DNA of 28,486 nucleotides, from the NCBI RefSeq assembly GCF_000003815.2, contig NW_023365699.1, positions 38,443 to 66,928 of the forward strand, given 5' to 3'. This DNA is from Branchiostoma floridae (taxonomy: Eukaryota; Chordata; Leptocardii; Amphioxiformes; Branchiostomatidae). The translations under genes and the position numbers were made by a program. Below are positions 21,297 through 28,486 of this stretch, piece by piece. The notes beneath the pieces were generated by a model. The model saw only the letters and a program-made list of their open reading frames with translations. It was not told the origin of the DNA and did not search any database. How positions within the stretch are numbered: the first letter of the stretch is position 1; each line of letters opens with the position of its first letter.

Positions 21297-23220
21297 ATGG
21301 CTCGGCTCAAGGCGAGGCTGCTTATGAAGACCACCGTCCTCCTGAGCATGATCGCCGGACTCCTCTACATCAACTGGTGGTGTCGTGGATCGCCGCCGAA
21401 CACATGTGCATGTGCAACAGAAGGTAACAGCGACTATCATAATTCCACCAGGTGCCATAATACCGCCACCTCAAAAAACGTTAGTATAGAGGTCTTCCCA
21501 AGATTGTCTTGAACACCTTATGTTAAATATCCTAAATGTAATACAATTCAGATATTTACGTGTTTGAGACAATCTTGAGAAGGCTGTTAAATGATAATGA
21601 TGGGAATTTTATACTTGTGACATGTGTAAGTTAGTCAATGATGAACATCACCATGCATAAATATCCATTCCTTCCTTCCNNNNNNNNNNNNNNNNNNNNN
21701 NNNNNNNNNNNNNNNNNNNNNNNNNNNNNNNNNNNNNNNNNNNNNNNNNNNNNNNNNNNNNNNNNNNNNNNNNNNNNNNNNNNNNNNNNNNNNNNNNNNN
21801 NNNNNNNNNNNNNNNNNNNNNNNNNNNNNNNNNNNNNNNNNNNNNNNNNNNNNNNNNNNNNNNNNNNNNNNNNNNNNNNNNNNNNNNNNNNNNNNNNNNN
21901 NNNNNNNNNNNNNNNNNNNNNNNNNNNNNNNNNNNNNNNNNNNNNNNNNNNNNNNNNNNNNNNNNNNCCAAGTGGGGGTGGCTGGAATGAAGATTCCATC
22001 GATCACGTGAACACCACGTGCACGGCCCGTGAGATGGGCCCAACGGACACAGCGGTCATCAACCCACACCCTTACACTTTCCTCATCAACAACCCCGGGA
22101 AGTGCGGCGGTAGTGAAGTATTTCTGCTCATCATTGTCACATCCTCGCCGGAGAACTACGCGCAGAGGTGTGTTTGTCTATTCATTTGCACAAAAAATAC
22201 ATAAAACACAAGCAATACATAAAAACAGGTGCAGGACGAGGAGGAAAAACGTATGTACTTTAAACTAAGCCCTCCTTCCCTATACTAGACTAGAAAAATT
22301 ACAATCTACTGATAAAGATAATACAAGATAATATACTTAGTGTGGTAGCGGTAAATGATAAACTTAGGATAACCAAGTAAAGAATTAAGATAAGATAGGA
22401 GCTGATTGATTCTATTACAGGGGCTAGAGCTGTTTATGAGATGTTTTTATGGGACTTTCAGATGTTAGAGTCGATGTTGTTTGTATATTCGCCTGTAGAC
22501 TGTTCCACATTGTAACACATCTATATTTTACTGACAAGGTCTGCCGTACGCCAAACGTGGGGTAACGAGACCAACGTGCCGGGCACTGTCATCAAAACTG
22601 TGTTCGCGGTGGGCAAACCGGGCAACGCTTCCACACAGCGTGGCCTCGAGTACGAAAACAAAGTCCACAAGGACATTATCCAAGAGGACTTCGTCGACTC
22701 GTATAAAAACTTGACGCTGAAAACCGTCATGTGTATGAGGTGGGCCTCAGAGTTCTGTCCCTGCGCCAAGTTCGTTATGAAAGCAGACGACGATACCTTG
22801 GTGAACATTTTTAAGTTAGTAAGACTTCTTAGAACCAAGGTGCCCAAGAAGTTTGTGACAGGGCATGTTTACAGCGGAGCCCGGCCGGATAGGAACGCAG
22901 ATGTCCGTTGGTACGTGGGCAAGGAAGAGTATCCCAGAGAAACCTTCCCGAAATACCCCAGTGGATTCGCGTACGTTATGTCTTATGACGTCACGGGCCT
23001 TATCTACCAGGTGTCCTTGACCTTGAAGTACCTATTTCTCGAAGACGTGTTCTTGGGACTTTGTTTAGAACGACTAAAGGTCGAGCCTGTGTACGACGGT
23101 CGCTTCTACCCCTGGGGATGGGCGCCTTGCCAAGCGCCATTTAATAACAGGATCGCTTCTCATTTGTTAAAAACTCATGACGCTATGATCAGTGCGTGGC
23201 ATGACGCCATCAGTTGCTAG
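21297..23220 (+). CDS. Beta-1,3-galactosyltransferase-like enzyme (GT31), exon 2 partly in a gap
   Basis: Exon 1 (21297-21423) encodes MARLKARLLMKT followed by a hydrophobic span (TVLLSMIAGLLYINWW), a type II Golgi signal anchor. Exon 2 is visible from the gap edge (21968) to 22167 and contains NPHPYTFLINNPGKC. Exon 3 (22539-23220) holds the catalytic domain in GT31 order: SAVRQTWGNE (spanning the junction AG/G), EDFVDSYKNLTLKT, FVMKADDDTLVN (the DDD metal and UDP-sugar motif at 22786-22794), YPSGFAYVMS and LEDVFLGLCLERL. The reaction is expected to be transfer of galactose (or GlcNAc) from UDP-sugar to a glycan in the Golgi lumen. The donor sugar cannot be decided from these motifs. Both visible intron ends are GT-AG. 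The 5' boundary and any further exons hidden by the 288 N are unknown. Confidence 0.9.
21680..21967. other. Assembly gap, 288 N, inside the galactosyltransferase gene
   Basis: Unknown bases covering the end of intron 1 and probably the start of exon 2. The coding frame is open from the right edge of the gap. Confidence 0.99.
22168..22538 (+). other. Intron 2 of the galactosyltransferase gene
   Basis: AT-rich intron between GTGTGT (22168) and CAAG (22538). No other feature was seen. Confidence 0.8.
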
Positions 23221-23896
23221 GCAATGCTATAAGACCGTCTTTTTTGACGTCAAGAATCGATGTGCCTGAGTAATATTTGTGAATATACGCCATTAGACCG
23301 ATTCCGGTACTGCAGACAGAAAACATACAAAAAACAGCCGCCAAACCGTCAGCTTTCCGTCTTTTCGGGTTCGGGGAAATCGCGAGGGGCTGTCGATGAG
23401 GTTTAAATGTTTATGGTTTACCTGACTTTATGTAACTATTTCACGAAGAGAGTCGATCACCATAATAGGGTTATGCATTTTTTATTCACAAACAAAACAG
23501 CGGAATACGTCGATGAAAGCAAACGCTAGACTTTCAGTTTATAAGATGTGCCAAACTCGAACATGAATATGATTTTGGAAACGGTCAGATGTCTCAGAGA
23601 TAGCGGATTCTACCGGAAACGTTTGACCGTTTGCCAAATCATTTGTTGCTGGAGTTTGAGCGAAACGAGGGAATATTAGGTTATCAAAGAAACGCTTTAC
23701 AATTTACCAACAGAATTTGTTCTTGTAGCGTTCAGTGTGATTTTCATGATTTCCCCTTTCCCAAAAAGGTGGAAGTTTGGCGGTAATTTCAGGGTGATTT
23801 TAGCCGCTTTGCTAGAGGCAGCAGTATAGACTCCACTACATTGTCAGGACTTGTAAAATGTGAATATATGAGTCTGCGAACATGTTCTTAAACAGA
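23221..23896. other. 3' flank of the galactosyltransferase gene
   Basis: No AATAAA or ATTAAA was found in this stretch, so the poly(A) site is not placed. A partial copy of the dispersed repeat (GATTTTGGAAACGGTCAGAT) lies at about 23571-23590. Confidence 0.45.
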
Positions 23897-23963
23897 TCTC
23901 TCATGTTACCTAGAAATTCATGTAATAGGACCTATTACATGAATTTCTAGGTAACATGAGAGA
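23897..23963. repeat. 67-bp perfect palindrome (33-bp arms, 1-nt centre)
   Basis: The left arm 23897-23929 (TCTCTCATGTTACC ... TAATAGG) is the exact reverse complement of 23931-23963, with a single A at 23930 between them. No mismatch was found on base-by-base comparison. The flanks are not palindromic. Confidence 0.97.
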
Positions 23964-23988
23964 CTAAGGATACGCAATATAGTAGTTA

Positions 23989-24045
23989 CTCAAGCAACTG
24001 GATATGATTTCGGAAACGGTCAGACGTTTCAGATAGCATCCACTA
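23989..24045. repeat. Dispersed repeat, copy 2 of the family at 546-632
   Basis: CTCAAGCAACTGGATATGAT, GGAAACGGTCAGACGTTTCA and GATAGCATCC match the blocks of the first copy. Confidence 0.6.
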
Positions 24046-24080
24046 ATAAACCAAATCAAATAGGCACGGCTTTAGGAAAA

Positions 24081-24105
24081 CACAACACAACACAACACAA
24101 CACAA
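24081..24105. repeat. (CACAA)5 microsatellite
   Basis: Five perfect pentanucleotide copies. Confidence 0.97.
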
Positions 24106-24650
24106 TCACATTCTCAACAAAGCTATGTATTGAACAATAGGACAAGCTTCGAGGCAGAAAACTGAAGCTTTGTAACAAATTTGATATACATACTTTTTAA
24201 CCCCTTTCGTGTTGTAAAACGTCCTAATATGTGTTTATAGATTGTACAGCTTTCAACTTTGGAACTTTTCTACATGCTTCTCAAATTGTATTTGTTTGGT
24301 CCAACATACGATCTGCATTGTGTCCCAAAATGCAGTAATGCATGCGCAGAGATGATGTAAATAGAAACACATCAGCTTTCGTAAAATATTGTACAACTCT
24401 TTTCAAAGTCATTCTTAAACAGACATATCTTACAATATGCAATAAACTACGAGTGATAAGCACAAGTTCTACAACACTGGTTCTCTCATTGGCAAATTAT
24501 AATACTGCATGCGCATTTCTTACAACGGAAAATGAAAATGGTAAAAAGAGGACCTTGCAAAATAGGCTCAGTCCGAGTGCGTATTGTCGTATTTTTCTCT
24601 ACAAAACAAAATTTCTGATTCAACTTGAAGGTCTAGAATGTGCAGGACGA
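24106..24650. other. AT-rich intergenic DNA, no gene seen
   Basis: The open frames here show no recognisable domain and no bounding splice pattern. Confidence 0.45.
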
Positions 24651-24654
24651 TGAT

Positions 24655-25005
24655 GGGATGATAATGATAATAATATTGATAATAATGGTAATAATAATAG
24701 TGATGATGATGATGATGATAATAATGATAATAATAATGATAATAATAAGAATAATGCTGCTAATGATGATGATGATGATGATAATAATAATGCTGATGAT
24801 GATAAGCATAGCAGCAGCAACAACAATAATAATGATAATATTAACAATACTAGTAATATAATGATAATGATAATGACAATAATAATTATAATAATGATAA
24901 TAATAATGATAACAACAACAATAATAATAAGAAGAAGAATGATATAAACGATATCAATAATGATAATAATGCCGATAATGATATCAGTAATGATCATAAT
25001 GTATC
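24655..25005. repeat. Degenerate (AAT/GAT)n trinucleotide satellite
   Basis: About 350 bp of ATAATG, ATGATG and AATAAT units. All three plus-strand frames give low-complexity Ile/Met/Asn strings. Confidence 0.95.
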
Positions 25006-25296
25006 AATTCTGCAAAATAAACTTGCCCTATTGATTAAAAAGCAAACTTGCCCTAATGTGACGTAATTGTTCTAATAGCAACTTGTTGCCCTTTAATGGT
25101 TAAGGGAGGACCAATGACCTAATTTCCTTAGGTAAAGCATTGTATTATTTGTCACTGCTCAGTTTACAACGTGCACTTAATGACACCGTCGTATGACAAT
25201 TTTCCAAGGAGAAATTAGTTTGAAATAAGCAACAACAGTAATAGTCAAGTGTAAGGTCAAAGGCATCGTAGATGTGAATGGAGCGGTGTGCTGTTT

Positions 25297-25320
25297 TTGG
25301 TGTTTGTGTGTGTTTGTGTT

Positions 25321-25374
<54 letters not shown>
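25297..25374. repeat. (TG)n microsatellite 3' of the GPCR gene
   Basis: A near-pure TG tract starting about 110 bp beyond the GPCR stop codon. On the transcript it would be a (CA)n run in the 3' UTR. Confidence 0.95.
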
Positions 25375-25375
<1 letters not shown>

Positions 25376-25481
25376 CGGGGTGCGTGTGTGTTTGTCCGTG
25401 GGCGTGTGTGGCTTTTGTGTGTCTATCAGTGTGTCCATCAGGCCGCGAAGTCGATTCCCCCTGCCGTTGGCTCAGCTTCAC

Positions 25482-28302
25482 CTACGGAGGTTTGCAAGTT
25501 GCTGGCGGTGTCCTGTCCTGATGACCTTCTTCAAGATGAGGGCATGCCCTGTTCTCCTCCACGCCCACGGCCGCCAAAGTAGTCATTGGTACTTCTGCAG
25601 CAGAGTCGGCTCCAACTGCCGTTAAGATGGTCTGCTGGTTGCTGGCAGTGGCGGTTCGTCCATTGCCACAAGGAGCTTCATCCAGTTGAAGGCGTGCCCT
25701 CTCTTCAACATCAGAGAAAGCTGTCATGGGCATGTCTGTAGCAGTTTCAGACCCACGCGATGTTACCTCAGTTTTTCCTCCGATGGTTTGCTGGTTGCTG
25801 GCAGCGGCCGTTTGATCTCTGTCATGAGGAGCCTTACCTAATTGAAGACGTGCCCTGTCCTCCTCGACATCAGCGAAAGTTGTCATGGGCATGTCTGCAG
25901 CAGTTTCGGTTCCATCTGATGTTACCTCAGTTTTTCCTCCGATGGTTTGCTGGTTGCTGGCAGCGGCTGTTTGATCTCTACCATGAGGAGCATTACCTAG
26001 TTGAAGGGGTGCCCTGTCCTCCTCGACATCTGCGAAAGTTGTCATGGGCATGTCTGTAGCAGTTTCGGACCCACCCGATGTTACCTCAGTTTTCCCTCCG
26101 ATGACTCGCCGATTGCTGGCAGTGGTGGTTCCTTCCCTGTCCCGGGCAGCCTTACCTAGCTGAAGGGGTGCCCTGTTCTCTTCATCAACAGCAAAAGTTG
26201 TCATGGGTATGTCTACAGCAGAGTCCATAACACCCGATGTTACCTCAGTTTTCCTTCTGATGGTTCGCCGGCTGCTGGCAGTGGCAGTTCGTTTCCTGTC
26301 TCTAGGACCTTTACCTAGCTGAAGGGGTGCTCTGTTCTTCTCGACATCAGTGACATCAGCGAAAGTTGTCATGGGTATGTCTGTAGCACAGTCGGTCCCA
26401 CCTGATGTTACCTCAGTTTTCCCTCTGATGGTTCGCCGGCTGTTGGTAGTCGCGGTTGCTCCATTATTCTGCTTGGGTTCAGCTAAACCAAAGCGTTTCC
26501 TGATTGCAGCTTTCCATTTCTGCATCACCTCCGATGTTAATGTCAGAATCAGGGCCAGCAGGAGGCCCTGAGAAGCGTTCAGCACAATAAAGATGTAGTC
26601 GACAACGCTGCTGTTGACATACGGATAGATGAAGCCGAGAAGCCAGGTGAGCCCCATCAGAAAGGAAACACGCACGTAGACCCAGGCCTTGATGCTGTTT
26701 GAGCGAGACAGTGCAGCGTCGGCTATCTTAAAAGACTTCCGTATAGCCAACAAGACGAAAGTTATCAAGACAGCATTTACCAGAAGGGCACAGAGGACTG
26801 GAACTCCGAAAGCCACTAAATTGGCAGTCGGATTGCCGATCCAACAGTTCTCTCCATACCCAACCCTGACGGAACTGCTGTACTCCACAATCACGGTGGC
26901 AATGACTACAAGCGCCGGTATCATCCAGGTGTACAACATGTAATTCTTGAGTACCGGCCTCTCGACGCCATCACGAAATGTAAGGAAGAGATCAATGGCA
27001 AGTGCGTTCATGGATGTAAAGGCCGACAGTAGGAAGAAGTGCAGAATTATTGCATACGCTACACAGGCCTCTCCGAGAGGAATAAACACACGTACCACAA
27101 ACAGGGATTCAGCAAGTGCCATGCATATCATCATCTGAACCTTCAGCTTTTCTGGGAATTTTTTCACCTGGCCAGACGTAAAGGTGTGGACCACAAAAGC
27201 AAACACGGCTAAGGCAGACACTATCACAAGACCCAGGGTTAACCAGCCCTGGTGTGGGTCCCGGTGGTTGGTTGTTTGCGTGTGGTTCGAGAAGTATGGA
27301 GAGATGCACTCCCCGCAGATCGATGCTGTTGTGTTCTGAATGGCCACCTGCTCAGCCGGACAGGACACGTTAGAACTCAACAGGTGGACACTACCGTTGG
27401 GAAGGACACGGAACTCTTCAGCTGTGAACGTCAAAGCAGGTTCGCTGCAGTTTTGTAAGGAGACAGTTTTGTTTGAGCCATGACTTTTGAGGACGGACGA
27501 GAAAAGTCGGCATGTTCCTGAAAAAGGATCGTATACAGTGTCGGAGGGGCACCGATCTGGACTGTTTTCATCACTCCCATCGGCTCTAAAGTTGAACAGA
27601 TGAGTAAGTGAGAATTTGAAAGGACAGCTGTTGTCAGTAAAGCAAGAACGGAGATCTCTATCCAAAGCAGAAGGACACCATAGATTTGTGGTTGCTGTGA
27701 GGGAAAGTCCTTCGCAAAGAGCGCAATGTACATTTCTGTAAAGCTTACGTCCAACGCCTATTGGATCAAAATAGGACATACAAGCAGCGGCATCACAATT
27801 CTCATTAGATAGGTCAGTCTTGACGCATTGTCTCACAATCGACTCGCTTGGAGCGGTAAATGTTACCATGTTCGTTCCGAAGCAATATTCGCCACTATCA
27901 ATGATACTGTTGTACTCCTGTGAACCTTTAAGGACATGTGAAGACAGATTAAGCAGACCTGTACACTCAACTTGGTACTCCCAAACAGTTACGTCTGTTA
28001 AAGACACATTGTTACAGATTGCGCAGAACATGTTTCTATAGGGGACTGGATTTGATCCAGCTTGAGCACGTGTTGAAGTCTCTACCACAGGAATCCGGAA
28101 GACCAGGTCACTGGGGTTGAAGGAGTCCACTTGTTTTAAACACTGATCCCTTGTGACGGCATCCGTCCATTGGTCAGGGCAGTCAGCAACCATCCAATAG
28201 GACGGGTTCTGGATATCAGGATATTTGGGGTCAGAAAATCCAGGCACACACTTCCATGTCAGATGGTGATGGTCAGATGGCGTTTGAGCTACACTGCTTT
28301 CA
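25482..28302 (-). CDS. Methuselah-like family B seven-transmembrane receptor with repetitive tail, 5' partial
   Basis: One long frame ends at TAG (25484-25482). It is open to a TGA at 28322-28320 with no ATG before the ectodomain, so a 5' exon lies off the right edge. A likely acceptor is CCACCACAG (ending 28303). Counting from the GTG at 28247, residues 20-320 are a Cys- and N-glycosite-rich ectodomain with two YRNxxCAxC motifs (70-78, 170-178) and a Methuselah-like end (EEFRVLPNGSVHLL, 278-290). No GPS cleavage motif is seen. Seven spans lie at about 334-356, 367-389, 394-424, 434-457, 475-502, 521-544 and 548-572, with the class B signature GLTWLLGFIYPY in TM6 and IVLNASQGLLLALIL in TM7. 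Residues 598-913 are six tandem 53-residue repeats. The ligand is unknown. The family signals through G proteins at the plasma membrane. A secretin-type receptor is unlikely without the hormone-binding domain. Confidence 0.85.
25509..26456 (-). repeat. Six coding tandem repeats (~159 bp, 53 residues) in the GPCR tail
   Basis: Units start at residues 598, 654, 707, 760, 813 and 865 of the frame counted from 28247. A consensus unit has TATASNRR, then IGGKTEVTSGG, DMPMTTFADVEE, and RAPLQLGKAP. The middle three are almost identical at DNA level, while the first and last have drifted, the usual pattern of an array growing by unequal exchange from its centre. Unit length varies by multiples of three (56, 53, 53, 53, 52), so the frame is conserved. 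Confidence 0.92.
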
Positions 28303-28319
28303 CTGTGGTGGGTGTACAG

Positions 28320-28486
28320 TCATAAAAAAATCAAAACGATTCTGTAGTTGAGTTGAACTATAATATTTAATGCTGTGACGTAGGTCTTCTTGCAAACATT
28401 ACCAAAGGAGAACTACCAATAACAGTACATGATTCTCTATATCAGTATCAACTATAAAATCTCGGAGTTCTAGATTCCTATCACTA
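28320..28486. other. 5' flank or intron of the GPCR gene
   Basis: AT-rich, with stops in the GPCR frame. Presumably intron sequence leading to a signal-peptide exon beyond the window. Confidence 0.5.

Noticed and set aside
23897-23963. MicroRNA precursor
   Set aside because: A one-base loop and perfect arms do not fit a Drosha/Dicer hairpin.
24620-24997. Ile/Leu-rich frame resembling a membrane protein
   Set aside because: It is a translation of the AAT/GAT simple repeat.
25760-26059. Plus-strand frame with internal repeats
   Set aside because: It is the antisense of the GPCR tail repeats; the repeat structure is explained by the minus-strand coding array.

Overview
This is a eukaryotic, intron-containing genomic window from an invertebrate deuterostome. 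The best guess is a cephalochordate (amphioxus, Branchiostoma). The reasons are GT-AG introns, chordate-like GPS2 and RPL22 sequences, death-domain, TAZ-finger and Methuselah-like receptor genes, and a dense load of small inverted-repeat transposons. The species is an inference; no species-diagnostic marker is visible. Three assembly gaps (runs of N) lie at 8645-8744, 20152-20251 and 21680-21967.

Layout. (1) 1-4.2 kb: two housekeeping genes head to head. The first coding exon of GPS2 is on the minus strand (292-385, rest off the left edge). The complete four-exon ribosomal protein gene RPL22 (eL22) is on the plus strand (1497-4102). (2) 4.2-6.0 kb: intergenic DNA packed with MITE-like inverted-repeat elements. 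(3) 6.0-8.5 kb, minus strand: a complete four-exon gene for a 246-residue membrane protein with a signal peptide, a very short Cys-rich ectodomain, one membrane span and a Fas-like death domain. Every flank and two of its introns carry inverted-repeat elements. (4) 8.8-11.3 kb: intergenic, with three perfect NF-kappaB consensus sites inside one 88-bp fold-back. (5) 11.3-16.2 kb, plus strand: an eight-coding-exon gene for a 509-residue protein with a coiled coil followed by two TAZ-type zinc-finger regions. (6) 16.2-21.2 kb: repeats, including a MITE copy, tRNA-SINE-like units, LINE 3' fragments on both strands and TG microsatellites. (7) 21.3-23.2 kb, plus strand: a beta-1,3-galactosyltransferase (GT31) gene with part of exon 2 lost in a gap. 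(8) 23.2-25.4 kb: a 67-bp perfect palindrome and simple repeats. (9) 25.5-28.3 kb, minus strand: a large exon encoding a Methuselah-like family B seven-transmembrane receptor whose cytoplasmic tail consists of about six 53-residue tandem repeats. Its 5' exon or exons lie off the right edge.

How the genes may relate. GPS2 and RPL22 probably share a bidirectional promoter containing ETS-like sites. The death receptor and the TAZ gene are divergently arranged around the kappaB cluster, so co-regulation by Rel/NF-kappaB is a testable idea but not shown. The galactosyltransferase and the GPCR look like independent accessory-family genes. The most unusual items are the duplicated RPL22 exon-4 start with an in-frame stop, the minimal death receptor built among transposons, the coiled-coil/twin-TAZ protein, a MITE family with perfect 9-bp target duplications, and the repetitive GPCR tail.
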